From assembly GCF_947500065.1 (NCBI RefSeq), contig NZ_CANMQT010000001.1, positions 806,001 to 870,000 on the forward strand: a DNA stretch of 64,000 nucleotides. The letters run 5' to 3'. Both the position numbers and the translations under genes were made by a program. This document shows positions 36,270-45,749 of the stretch, one piece after another. This DNA comes from an uncultured Aquimarina sp. Lineage in GTDB: Bacteria > Bacteroidota > Bacteroidia > Flavobacteriales > Flavobacteriaceae. Positions within the stretch are counted from its first letter, which is position 1. Each line of letters starts with the position of its first letter. Under the pieces are notes generated by a model. The model searched no databases. It was not told the DNA's origin and saw only the letters and a list, made by a program, of their open reading frames with translations.

Positions 36270-38249
36270 TTAGTTTTTATTAATTTTTAAAAGTAAAAAT
36301 CCAGCTTCCACATTATTTCCTTCTTCCACATATACTTCTTCTATTACCCCATCTTCATCCGCTTCAATCACTGTCTCCATTTTCATGGAAGAAAGCACTA
36401 GCAATGGGGATCCTTGTTTAATTTGTTCTCCTGCAGCAACATGAATTTTAACAATCTGTGAAGGTATAGGAGATTCGTATCCTCCATGTACTTTTTCTTT
36501 TTCTTTGGTTGGAAAACGATCTTGTTTAATCACTCTAGCATTACCAATATCAGCAGCGTGAACATAAAAGTCATTCTCCAATTGTAATATGGAATAGCTT
36601 TTTTGTAAACCATTATTATTTAAACGAATCAGGTTTTTACTTACGTCAATTATACTTGCATCAACTTCGTTTTCTTCAATAAGTATCTTAAAATTATGAT
36701 CCAAAAACCTATATTGAATAGTTACTTTCTCTTCGTTAATAAAGAAAACTTCTTTCTGATACTCATAAAAATTATTCCTCCAACCAGAAGGAAAACTTCT
36801 TAGTATTTTTCTTGAAACTTCTCTTTGGTACCAGCTATATAAGGTTGCTGCAAGCGCTATTTCCTCTTTATGTTCTTTAGACACATTATTTATATCAGAA
36901 AGGTTGATCTGTTTATCTATAAAGTGAGTATCATATTTTCCCGCTCTAAAATCCTCATGTTGGAGTAACCTTTGTAAAAAAGCTTGATTGGTTACGGTTC
37001 CCTGGCAAATCAAGTTTTTAAGCACATAATTAAGCTTATTATGTGCTGATTGCCTATTTGTATCATGCACAATAATTTTGGCAATCATTGGATCATAAAA
37101 CATTGAAATTTCTGACCCAGACTCGATCGCCGATTCTATTCGAAGTCCTTCCATTTCTGGAAAGTCAAACTTGTGAATAGTTCCTGTAACAGGAGCAAAA
37201 TGATTAGAAGCATCTTCTGCATACAATCTGGCTTCAATAGCATATCCATTTGCTTTTATCTGATCTTGTTTAACTCGTAATGGTAACCCTTTAGCAGATT
37301 CTATTTGCATCTGTACCAAGTCGAGTCCTGTAATTGCCTCAGTAACGGGATGTTCTACTTGTAACCTAGTATTCACTTCCAGAAAATAGAAGTTTTTAGT
37401 TGTATCGTCAAAAATAAACTCTACCGTTCCCGCATTATCGTAATCCAAAGATTTAGCTGCCAAGACCGCCGCTTCACCCATGCTTTTTCTCAACTCATCT
37501 GTCATCACTGGAGAAGGGCTTTCTTCTATTACTTTTTGATAACGTCTTTGAATGGAGCATTCCCTTTCTAACAAATGAATAATAGTACCGTGTTGATCTC
37601 CAAAAATCTGAAATTCAATATGCCTTCCGGATTCAATATATTTTTCAATCAGTAATTCATCATCTCCAAAAGCATTTTTTGCTTCTCGTTTTGCAGAAGT
37701 AATTGCATTGTCAAGTTCATTTTCTTCATAAACGATTCTCATTCCTTTTCCTCCTCCTCCCGCAGTCGCTTTTAATAATAATGGAAATCCAACTTTTAAA
37801 GCCTCTGTTTTCAAGGTTGTATCTGATTGATCTTTTCCTTTATATCCAGGAATTACTGGAACACCAGATTGTTCCATGATCATTTTTGCTTGTGACTTGG
37901 ATCCCATTGCCTGAATTGCTTGAGGTCTAGGGCCTATAAAAGCAATTCCTTCATCAAGACAACGCTGTGCAAACAAAGCATTTTCAGATAAAAACCCATA
38001 ACCAGGATGTATCGCATCTGCTCCAGAACGTAGTGCCGCTACAATAATCTTATCCTGATCTAAATATGATTTTGATGGTTCTGGATCTCCTATATGGATT
38101 GCCAAATCCGCTTGCTTAACAAATGGCGCATTTTTGTCAGCTTCAGAATACACTGCTACGCAAGTAATACCCATTTTTTTACAGGTGCGGATAACTCTCG
38201 AGGCAATTTCTCCTCGATTTGCAATTAATATGGTATTGATGTTTTTCAT
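36270..38249 (-). CDS. Biotin-dependent acyl-CoA carboxylase, alpha subunit
   Basis: 659 residues. The N-terminal biotin carboxylase domain (1-450) has ILIANRGEIASRVIRTC, the ATP-grasp loop GGGGKGMRIV and EVNTRLQVEHPVTE. A middle BT-like region joins it to a C-terminal biotin carrier domain with SSMKMETVIEAD (biotinylated Lys623). The usual AMKM is SMKM here, which should still be biotinylated. This size and layout match methylcrotonyl-, geranyl- and propionyl-CoA carboxylases. It overlaps none of its neighbours and pairs with the beta gene 16 bp upstream. Confidence 0.93.
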   Translation of the reverse strand: MKNINTILIANRGEIASRVIRTCKKMGITCVAVYSEADKNAPFVKQADLAIHIGDPEPSKSYLDQDKIIVAALRSGADAIHPGYGFLSENALFAQRCLDEGIAFIGPRPQAIQAMGSKSQAKMIMEQSGVPVIPGYKGKDQSDTTLKTEALKVGFPLLLKATAGGGGKGMRIVYEENELDNAITSAKREAKNAFGDDELLIEKYIESGRHIEFQIFGDQHGTIIHLLERECSIQRRYQKVIEESPSPVMTDELRKSMGEAAVLAAKSLDYDNAGTVEFIFDDTTKNFYFLEVNTRLQVEHPVTEAITGLDLVQMQIESAKGLPLRVKQDQIKANGYAIEARLYAEDASNHFAPVTGTIHKFDFPEMEGLRIESAIESGSEISMFYDPMIAKIIVHDTNRQSAHNKLNYVLKNLICQGTVTNQAFLQRLLQHEDFRAGKYDTHFIDKQINLSDINNVSKEHKEEIALAATLYSWYQREVSRKILRSFPSGWRNNFYEYQKEVFFINEEKVTIQYRFLDHNFKILIEENEVDASIIDVSKNLIRLNNNGLQKSYSILQLENDFYVHAADIGNARVIKQDRFPTKEKEKVHGGYESPIPSQIVKIHVAAGEQIKQGSPLLVLSSMKMETVIEADEDGVIEEVYVEEGNNVEAGFLLLKINKN

Positions 38250-38265
38250 ATTCGTAAATAGTATT

Positions 38266-39867
38266 CTAATGTCTCCAGACTCCGTAACTACTAGTTCCTT
38301 TTATTTCTTGGCTATATAATACAGCCAAAGAAAAACCTATATAATTTCTAGTTTCTTTAGGGTTTATGATTCCATCATCCCACAACTCCGAAGTAGAATG
38401 CCAGGATGAAGATTTAGCTTCTGCTTCTGCTATGAGCATTCCTTCTATCATTTTTGCTTGTTCTTCATTGTATGGGATACCTTTGGCTACTGCCGAAGTT
38501 TTTTGAATGATCTTCATTACACCAGCCAATTGTTGAGATCCCATCACTCCAATCTTAGAATTTGGATATGCAAAAAGAAAGTTGGGTTCATAGGATCTTC
38601 CGTTCATCCCATAATTTCCGGCTCCAAATGAAGAACCTATCATTAAAGTAATGGAAGGTACCTTGCTATTAGAAACTGCGTTAATAAGCTTGGCTCCATT
38701 CTTTATAATACCACCTTCTTCATAGGCTTTACCTACCATATAACCCGTAGTGTTTTGTAAGAATAGCAGTGGAATATTTTTCTGATTGGATAATTGTATG
38801 AATTGCGCTGCTTTATTAGCAGACTCTGAGAAAATAACGCCGTTATTACCTAAAACACCTACAGGATATCCATGTATTTTGGTCCATCCACATATCATGG
38901 TATTTCCATATTCTGATTTGAATTCTGAAAACTCAGAACCATCCGTTATTCGCATAATTAGTTCTCTAATATCAAAAGGTGTTTTTGTATCCACAGGAAC
39001 TACTCCTAAAATTTCGTCTGCGGAAAAAAGTGGTTCTTTAATTGGTGATTCCGGTATGAAATGCGGTTTTGATTCTGGAATAAAAGCCATAATCTCTCTC
39101 GCTATTCGAATCGCATCGAGTTCATCTTCTGCCAGATAATCAGAAACACCTGATATTCTACTATGCATTTCTGCGCCACCTAGTTCTTCATCTGTAGCTT
39201 CCTCATTGGTTGCCATCTTTACCAATGGAGGACCTGCCAGAAATACTTTTGCCGATTTTTTCTGAAAGATTGCATAATCAGACATCCCAGGTACATAAGC
39301 TCCTCCCGCTGTAGCATTACCAAAAACTACTGATATTGTAGGGATTCCCATTTCTGACCTTCTGGTGATTTCTCGAAATCCTTCACCTCCATAATTAAAA
39401 ATTTTCGCTTGATCCGTAAGATTAGCACCTCCACTTTCTACAAGATTTATAGAAGGTAGTTTACATTCTCGACTAATCTGTCCTATTCTAAAACCCTTAA
39501 AAACAGTTGCATAATCTACAGACCCACCTTTTCGAGTGCCGACATTAGAATTGATCATGCATAGTTTCCCTTCTACTAATCCAATTCCAGAAACACTCGT
39601 ACCTCCAGTTCCAAATCCATCTTTTTTCTGCATTCCAGCTAATGGTAAAAGTTCCAAAAATGGACTGTCTCTATCCAAAAGCAATTCGATGCGTTCTCTT
39701 GCCAACAGCTTATTTCGGCTTCTTGCTCTATGTATAGATTTTTCCTTTCCTTGAAAACGGCTTTCCTCGAAATGTTCATCTAGTTTTTTTACTAGGTCAA
39801 GCATCGCCTGTTTATTTTCCCGGAAGCAAGCACTTGCTGTATTAATATTTGATCTTAATGCCCTCAT
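38266..39867 (-). CDS. Acyl-CoA carboxylase, carboxyltransferase (beta) subunit
   Basis: 533 residues with two crotonase-like halves. The N half has VEGKLCMINSNVGTRKGGSV, VFGNATAGGAYVPGMSDYA and VFLAGPPLVKMATNEEATDEELGGAEMH, the methylcrotonyl/geranyl-CoA carboxylase pattern. The C half has VLGNNGVIFSESANKAAQFI and GSSFGAGNYGMNGRSYEP. It transfers CO2 from biotin to the gamma carbon of a 3-methyl-enoyl-CoA in the characterised relatives. The acyl substrate cannot be told from sequence alone. It starts directly after the SDR stop codon. Confidence 0.92.
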   Translation of the reverse strand: MRALRSNINTASACFRENKQAMLDLVKKLDEHFEESRFQGKEKSIHRARSRNKLLARERIELLLDRDSPFLELLPLAGMQKKDGFGTGGTSVSGIGLVEGKLCMINSNVGTRKGGSVDYATVFKGFRIGQISRECKLPSINLVESGGANLTDQAKIFNYGGEGFREITRRSEMGIPTISVVFGNATAGGAYVPGMSDYAIFQKKSAKVFLAGPPLVKMATNEEATDEELGGAEMHSRISGVSDYLAEDELDAIRIAREIMAFIPESKPHFIPESPIKEPLFSADEILGVVPVDTKTPFDIRELIMRITDGSEFSEFKSEYGNTMICGWTKIHGYPVGVLGNNGVIFSESANKAAQFIQLSNQKNIPLLFLQNTTGYMVGKAYEEGGIIKNGAKLINAVSNSKVPSITLMIGSSFGAGNYGMNGRSYEPNFLFAYPNSKIGVMGSQQLAGVMKIIQKTSAVAKGIPYNEEQAKMIEGMLIAEAEAKSSSWHSTSELWDDGIINPKETRNYIGFSLAVLYSQEIKGTSSYGVWRH

Positions 39868-40662
39868 TTAATGCACTTCTTTAATTTCTTTTCTTACCAA
39901 AAACTGTTGAACTTTATACGGAATCATCCCTGATACTCGGTATAACATCCGCATTTTCCATCCGCTCACTATAAAACTTTTCCCCTTTATAAAACCATTC
40001 CAAACATCCTTAGCTACTTCTTCTGCAGTTGTAGCTGCTAATCCGTTAAAGGTTTTTACGTTTTCCATTTTTCCTGCTTTTTTAAAGTTAGTATCTTTTA
40101 TTGCTGAAGGACATACACAGATTACTTTGACATTCGAATTTTGCATTTTCAATTCCTCATTCACGCTTCTTGTAAAATGATTCACAAAAGATTTTGTAGC
40201 TCCATAAGTACTCAGTTTCGGTGTAGGTTGAAATGAGCTGTTAGAACTAATGTTTATAATAGTTCCTTTATTAATAGCTATCATATCTTTTAAAAAAAAG
40301 CGAGTCATTTTGTATAGATTGATAATGTTTACATCAATCATATTCAATTCTCGTTCTGAATCGGTATCATTAATAAATCCATAAGTTCCAAACCCTGCAT
40401 TATTTATTAATACATCTACATTCCATTGATTTTCTTGTATCCAATCATAAACTTTCTGTGCAGCATTTGATAAAGAAAGATCTTGTACTACAGAATTAAT
40501 CTCACAATCTGGAATTTCATTTTGTAATTGTATTGTAGCAGCCGTTATTTCTTCTTTCAAAAGCGAAACCCAAAGTAACTTGTATCCTGCATTAGCGAAA
40601 TATCTAGATATAGTAAAACCTATTCCACTGGAACCTCCTGATATCAGAACTGTTTTGCTCAT
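39868..40662 (-). CDS. Short-chain dehydrogenase/reductase (DltE-like)
   Basis: A classical SDR of about 264 residues. It shows VLISGGSSGIGFTIS, VLINNAGFGTYG, ISSNSS (catalytic Ser) and STYGATKSFV (Tyr-x-x-x-Lys), so the full catalytic set is present. I start it at ATG 40662, because that codon overlaps the stop of the ligase gene as ATGA, the normal coupling signal; the upstream codon 40668 is possible. In the operon it could act as a 3-hydroxyacyl-CoA or alcohol dehydrogenase. Confidence 0.85.
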   Translation of the reverse strand: MSKTVLISGGSSGIGFTISRYFANAGYKLLWVSLLKEEITAATIQLQNEIPDCEINSVVQDLSLSNAAQKVYDWIQENQWNVDVLINNAGFGTYGFINDTDSERELNMIDVNIINLYKMTRFFLKDMIAINKGTIINISSNSSFQPTPKLSTYGATKSFVNHFTRSVNEELKMQNSNVKVICVCPSAIKDTNFKKAGKMENVKTFNGLAATTAEEVAKDVWNGFIKGKSFIVSGWKMRMLYRVSGMIPYKVQQFLVRKEIKEVH

Positions 40663-42344
40663 AACCATATGATTTTTTTTTCATCGTTATGCCATTCCAG
40701 AAAATTTTTACTGAATTTATTATCTATTTCTCCACGTCTTATTTTGAGTGTTGGTGTTAATAGCCCATTCTCTGTATTCCATGTATTACGATCAACAATA
40801 ATCGTTGATACACGTTCATAATTCGCTAGATCTTTATTAAGTGAAACAAGCGTTTTATCCAAGGATAATTCAACTTCTTCTTTTGACGTAGCTAACGCAA
40901 CTTCTGATAGATTAATAACTGCCACAGGTTGAGGCAATCCTAAACCTGCAACACAAACTTGTTCTACTAACACATTTTTTTCTATTCTTTCTTCCATAGG
41001 GTTTGGTGTAATGTATTTTCCTTTGCTTGTTTTAAAAGCATCAGAAACACGCCCTATAATCCTTAAAAATCCATGTTCATCTATACTTCCTTTGTCTCCA
41101 CTATGTAACCAATCATTTTTTAAAACTCTTGCGGTGAGTTCAGGATCCTTGTAGTATCCTTTCATCATAAATGGAGACTTCATTAAAACTTCTTTAGTTT
41201 TTGGATCTATTTTCACCTCACAACCTGGCACTGGTTTACCAACGGAGTCTGTAGGAGCATCTCTCATAGGTGTATTTGTAATAGATCCGCATACCTCAGT
41301 CATTCCATACGCTTCTATGAGATAAATACCCAGATTCTTATACCATTCTTTAAGATATGTCGGCGTAATTGCTGATCCTGTGACTACTACTTTTGCATTA
41401 GCCAGACCAAGACCGTATCGGATTTTCTTTTTGATTAATCCAGAAAGTATTGGAATCTTAAATAGTATTTTTTGTTTTTTGAGAGAAATCTTATTAGCTA
41501 CACCCAAATAAAATTTTGTCCATATCCTAGGTGCCGCGAAAAAAATTGTCGGCTGAGTCTCTTGTAAGTTTTTAGCAAAGGTTTCAATACTTTCAGCAAA
41601 AGAAATTGTTCCGCCTAGTGTTAATGCGCTGGTATAAATACCTATTTTCTCTCCTACATGGTTTAATGGTAAATAAGACAGTAACTTAGGACTTAAATTG
41701 TTTGCAGCTCCCATCCAATCATTCAGGTCATCATTTTTAATAATATTTACTGGTGTTTTGTGCGCATGCATTACTCCTTTTGGAGTACCTGTTGTACCTG
41801 ATGTAAACAAAATAGTCCATAATTCCTCTGGATCTGGAATATATCCTTTTGATAAAGGTTCGCTTTCTGAGATCAGGTCATCCCAAAACGAACCTTGAGT
41901 TACTTTTGCATTCCCTTCATAATGTGGAAAACTGATAATCCGAGTTGTATCCTTTATCTGATCAGCATGCCCAGACCAGCTATCTAGTTTTCCGACAAAA
42001 GCAATTTTGGCATCCGATTGTTCCAGAACTTGTCCCAATTGTTTCGCTGAAAGATTATAATATAAAGGAACGGAAACAAAACCTCCCATCATAATAGCCA
42101 AATCAGCAAGTATCCAATGGTAACAGTTTTTAGAATATATCGCTACATGGTCCCCTTTTTCTAATCCTAATTTTCGTAAAGCATTAGTCATTTTTGAAGC
42201 TTCAATGTAAGCCTCATGATACGTGAGTGTTTTCCAGGAATTTCCTTTAGGTTGTTTTAAAAACGGGAAGTCCGGTTTCTCTTTAATCCAGTGATAAAAA
42301 TATTCTGGAAGTGAATTGTAATCCGGAATTCGTAAACTATCCAT
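40659..42344 (-). CDS. AMP-forming acyl-CoA ligase
   Basis: A 561-residue adenylating enzyme that activates a free carboxylic acid to its CoA ester. It has the AMP-binding P-loop ILFTSGTTGTPKGVMHAHK, EAYGMTEVCG and WLHSGDKGSIDEHGFLRIIGR. The C-terminal domain with the GKYITPN loop is like long-chain fatty-acid ligases, though it is shorter than FadD15-type proteins. As the first enzyme gene after the regulator, it probably admits the substrate to the pathway. The start is ATG at 42344, 9 bp after the regulator's stop. Confidence 0.92.
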   Translation of the reverse strand: MDSLRIPDYNSLPEYFYHWIKEKPDFPFLKQPKGNSWKTLTYHEAYIEASKMTNALRKLGLEKGDHVAIYSKNCYHWILADLAIMMGGFVSVPLYYNLSAKQLGQVLEQSDAKIAFVGKLDSWSGHADQIKDTTRIISFPHYEGNAKVTQGSFWDDLISESEPLSKGYIPDPEELWTILFTSGTTGTPKGVMHAHKTPVNIIKNDDLNDWMGAANNLSPKLLSYLPLNHVGEKIGIYTSALTLGGTISFAESIETFAKNLQETQPTIFFAAPRIWTKFYLGVANKISLKKQKILFKIPILSGLIKKKIRYGLGLANAKVVVTGSAITPTYLKEWYKNLGIYLIEAYGMTEVCGSITNTPMRDAPTDSVGKPVPGCEVKIDPKTKEVLMKSPFMMKGYYKDPELTARVLKNDWLHSGDKGSIDEHGFLRIIGRVSDAFKTSKGKYITPNPMEERIEKNVLVEQVCVAGLGLPQPVAVINLSEVALATSKEEVELSLDKTLVSLNKDLANYERVSTIIVDRNTWNTENGLLTPTLKIRRGEIDNKFSKNFLEWHNDEKKIIWL

Positions 42345-42353
42345 AACAACAAA

Positions 42354-43016
42354 TTAAAAGGTTAAATAAGAATCCATACTATGATCAAAAGCTTCTCCCA
42401 TCTTCGACAAATAATCTTCTCCAAAGAATTTCTTAAAGGATGCCAAACCTTTTTCTGTAAGATGAGGTAACAAGAGGCTCCAAATAACTTTTTCTCCATC
42501 TTCATTTGTTTTATTACCTCTAATGGTTTGTTGAGAGGACCAAAAAAACATGGACATCCAGCTCGTTAATGCTAAATTCTTATATACACCAGGAATCGAC
42601 TCATCTCTCATGTTTCCTAGTTGAATAGAAAATGCTATTGCCGTTTCTATTTCTTTAATCATTTTAGCGCAAAGCGATTTCATTTTAGGTGCAATCAATG
42701 CATGTTTCAACATCTGATTATCATGAAAAATAAAAGAGTATTCTTTTTGCAACCTATAATATAGCTGTGCTTCATTATGTAAATTCTGAAAAGAAGGAAT
42801 GCTTTTTTCAACCCTTACATTCGTCAATTTATCCCATAGCTGATTTGTTAACTCAAGTAACAAAGCTTCCTTATCCTTAAAATGATAGGTCATATTCCCT
42901 CTACTCATATCCAAAGATTTGGCTAATTCAAACAAGTTTACTGCACCATATCCTGATTTATTAAAAGTCTTAAGAGCCTTATCAAGTATTTTTTGCTTGG
43001 TTTCCAATTTCATCAT
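42354..43016 (-). CDS. TetR-family transcriptional regulator of the acyl-CoA operon
   Basis: 220 residues from the start chosen here (MMKLETKQKILDKALK). An N-terminal TetR helix-turn-helix (KSGYGAVNLFELAKSLDMSRGNMTYHFKDKEALL) is followed by a helical ligand-binding domain. An upstream ATG at 43067 in the same frame would add 17 residues, but those codons cover the palindrome at 43061-43076, so it is probably not used. A TATATTTG box (43030-43023) lies so close that the transcript may be nearly leaderless. As first gene of the operon it probably represses itself and the pathway until an acyl-CoA or related ligand binds. The group resembles AtuR/FadR-like regulators in role. Confidence 0.85.
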   Translation of the reverse strand: MMKLETKQKILDKALKTFNKSGYGAVNLFELAKSLDMSRGNMTYHFKDKEALLLELTNQLWDKLTNVRVEKSIPSFQNLHNEAQLYYRLQKEYSFIFHDNQMLKHALIAPKMKSLCAKMIKEIETAIAFSIQLGNMRDESIPGVYKNLALTSWMSMFFWSSQQTIRGNKTNEDGEKVIWSLLLPHLTEKGLASFKKFFGEDYLSKMGEAFDHSMDSYLTF

Positions 43017-43040
43017 TTTACACAAATATAAAATTATTTT

Positions 43041-43095
43041 AATATTAATATCTATTTTTATAGTCATAAATGACTAATTACAGATATTAATATTT
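43041..43095 (-). promoter_or_regulatory. Nested palindromes upstream of the TetR gene (putative operator)
   Basis: TAGTCAT-aa-ATGACTA (43061-43076) is a 7-bp inverted repeat of the size TetR dimers bind. It is flanked symmetrically by AATATTAATATCT (43041-43053) and its exact complement AGATATTAATATT (43083-43095). The nested arrangement centres on the same axis to within one or two bp. Confidence 0.65.
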
Positions 43096-43127
43096 TCATA
43101 CTTCAAAAACCAATAGGGAATTGAACC

Positions 43128-45491
43128 TTACTTCTTTACTTCAATATTTCTTTTTAATTCATTTCCGTTTTCATCTAAAACCGTAATGGTATGTAGTCCT
43201 AGATCTGGTTTCACAGGCATTTCATGAAACTGTTTTGTCACTCCAACAAATACGTTATCTATATACCAAAACACTCGTGTTTCAGGCTGGGTATGTGCTA
43301 TTTTTAAAACCACTTCATTGATTTTTCCATCAAACCCTTTGGGTAAATAAACACTACTATTTCCTTTTGGAAAAATAAAATCCATACGGCCTACTAATTC
43401 CTTAGTGCAATCCGATCTATAAGAAGGTAAGGATCGATAATCAGCATTTCTTGTTTTAAAATAATACTCTTGTAAAGGAGGTAATACAAACCAAGGTTCA
43501 TGAATAATTGTATCCACAGGTTCACAAGAAGAGTTAACCCTATATTTCCTTGTAGTATCTAAATGAACTAATTTATGATATGGACATGGTTTTGTTTTAG
43601 TCCCTGTCGTAGGAATATACATTTCATTCGCAGGACATTCTTTACTAGCTAAAAAACCACTTTTTTTGCAAACTTCTACCTTAACTAAGTCATCATAAGG
43701 AGTTGGAAACCATTTAGAATTAGGTAATACATTTATCACATCAAACAAAACAGGTGCTGCTGAGTTTAGTCCTGTGAGTTCCGGTCTTCCTTCTCCGTCC
43801 GCATTACCAGCCCATACACCTATCACATAATCTTTACTCGCCCCGATAGCCCATGCATCTCTATTACCAAAACTAGTTCCTGTTTTCCAAGCAATTTCCC
43901 TAGATGAATCATAAAATTCCCAAGCTTCATCTCCTGCTGGTCGATTTACTTTTTTCATTGCTTCGAAGGTCAACCAAATACTTCCCGCTCCAAAAATTGG
44001 TTTCTGTTTTACTTTGTCACCAAAATCAACAATATCATCTGTTAAGGTAATGGGTTCGGTAAATTCATTCGCAAAATATTCACTAGACGTGCTTTCATAG
44101 TGATTTAGTGTTCCTGCAAAGCCTGCATAAGTTTTGCATAGATCCCAAAGATTTCCTTCCGCACCACCTACAATTAGCGATAACCCATAGTGGTCAGCAC
44201 TATAGCTCAAATTCTTAATTTGGAAAGCGTTTAATTCATCTCGAAAACGCTGTAATCCATATTGTTGTAATAATCTAACCGCAGGTATGTTTAAAGATCT
44301 AGCTAAAGCTCGGTTAGCGGGAACAGCTCCACTAAAAGTTTCGTCATAGTTCCTGGGAGTATAACCAGCTATTACTGTGGGAATATCAGAAACCAATTGT
44401 TCCGGCAATAACTCTCCTTTATCCATCATTGCAGCAAACAATAAAGGTTTTAGTGTACTTCCTGTACTTCTACCAGCTTGTATAATATCTACATCTTTTT
44501 GATGTGATTTATCCGTTGGTGTATTACCTACATAACTAAGGACTTGTCGGGTATTAACATCTAATACCAAAACTGCCATATTATGAACTTCATTTTGTCT
44601 TAAAATCTCATAATGTCTTTTTACAAGTTGATTTACGCGTTGCTGTAGTGATATATCGATAGTGGTTTGTAATCTTTTTCCATTATTACTCTTAGCCAAT
44701 CGATCTAATAGATGAGGAGCAGTTCGAGGAAGTTGATATGGTTTTTGAGGTAGTGATTCACTTATGGATAATTCATAGGTTAAGGAATCAATTGTATTTT
44801 GCTCCAACAGTGTTTTTAGTAATCTGTTTCTTTTTTTCAATAATTGAATTTGGTTTTTTCCAGGGTAAATCAAGGAAGGCGCATTAGGTAAAACCGCTAA
44901 GGTTGCCGTTTCTGACCAAGATAACTGATGCGCAGGTAATCCAAAATACCGCCAAGAAGCCATATCAATTCCTACTACATTTCCTCCAAAAGGAGCATGG
45001 GAAGCATAATATTTTAAAATTTCTTCTTTGGAAGAACCAAACTCTAATCTAGTTGCTAAAATTAACTCAATTATTTTTTCAAAATAAGTTCGTTTCTTAC
45101 CCTTTCGAGCCAATCGGATAACCTGTTGTGTAATGGTACTGCCTCCTCGAACAACTTTTCCTGCTTTTATATTTTCACTAATAGCTTTAATCATAGAAAC
45201 TGGATTAAAACCAAAATGCTTATAGAACTGCTGATCTTCGAATGCGAGTATGCAATTTTTAAATTTATCAGACACACTATCTGTCTCAGGAAACCTCCAT
45301 TGTCCATCTTTGGCAATTTTGGCTCCTAATAATTCTCCCGTTTTAGTTTCGATTACTGTCGCCGTAGGATCATCAAATAATGGTTTTGGTAAGGAAAAAT
45401 AATACCAAATCAGCAATACTCCTATAATAACGAATCGCTTAGGGTGCTTCTTTATATAATTTCTAGATGTTTTAAACACTATTACCGACAA
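43128..45491 (-). CDS. pbpC: Penicillin-binding protein 1C
   Basis: 787 residues. Membrane anchor at about 19-36, glycosyltransferase domain GT51 (about 60-230) with CILAFEDQQFYKHFGFNP and RGGSTITQQV, transpeptidase domain (about 290-560) with SxxK in GSTLKPLLFA and KTGTSFGNRDAW, and the PBP1C C-terminal domain (about 690-787). It polymerises and cross-links peptidoglycan in the periplasm, or scavenges damage. The start is non-ATG: TTG at 45491 or GTG at 45479. In many bacteria pbpC neighbours an alpha-2-macroglobulin gene; here that gene is 5.5 kb away, beyond two kinases. Confidence 0.93.
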   Translation of the reverse strand: MSVIVFKTSRNYIKKHPKRFVIIGVLLIWYYFSLPKPLFDDPTATVIETKTGELLGAKIAKDGQWRFPETDSVSDKFKNCILAFEDQQFYKHFGFNPVSMIKAISENIKAGKVVRGGSTITQQVIRLARKGKKRTYFEKIIELILATRLEFGSSKEEILKYYASHAPFGGNVVGIDMASWRYFGLPAHQLSWSETATLAVLPNAPSLIYPGKNQIQLLKKRNRLLKTLLEQNTIDSLTYELSISESLPQKPYQLPRTAPHLLDRLAKSNNGKRLQTTIDISLQQRVNQLVKRHYEILRQNEVHNMAVLVLDVNTRQVLSYVGNTPTDKSHQKDVDIIQAGRSTGSTLKPLLFAAMMDKGELLPEQLVSDIPTVIAGYTPRNYDETFSGAVPANRALARSLNIPAVRLLQQYGLQRFRDELNAFQIKNLSYSADHYGLSLIVGGAEGNLWDLCKTYAGFAGTLNHYESTSSEYFANEFTEPITLTDDIVDFGDKVKQKPIFGAGSIWLTFEAMKKVNRPAGDEAWEFYDSSREIAWKTGTSFGNRDAWAIGASKDYVIGVWAGNADGEGRPELTGLNSAAPVLFDVINVLPNSKWFPTPYDDLVKVEVCKKSGFLASKECPANEMYIPTTGTKTKPCPYHKLVHLDTTRKYRVNSSCEPVDTIIHEPWFVLPPLQEYYFKTRNADYRSLPSYRSDCTKELVGRMDFIFPKGNSSVYLPKGFDGKINEVVLKIAHTQPETRVFWYIDNVFVGVTKQFHEMPVKPDLGLHTITVLDENGNELKRNIEVKK

Positions 45492-45749
45492 TTAATACAT
45501 TTAAACAATGGTACTAAAATTTATGTAAATAAAACATTCTTTATAGCCTTTGAAAGAATTTCTCCCCTAAATTTTTCTTATTTAATTATAGTAAAAACAC
45601 ACATAAATTTACTAACTTAAACGTTTTTTGCATTTATCAGGTATTATTCTTCACACGAATCCTTTTGATAAGAACAGTTACTAAAAGTGCTACACGTAAG
45701 CATTTATAAATTTTAAAGTTTGTTATCCATTTGATAAAATTGTTTTGTG

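Noticed and set aside
43017-43067. Upstream in-frame start for the TetR gene
   Set aside because: It would place coding sequence over the putative operator, and the added residues do not resemble TetR N-termini; MMKLETKQ fits better.
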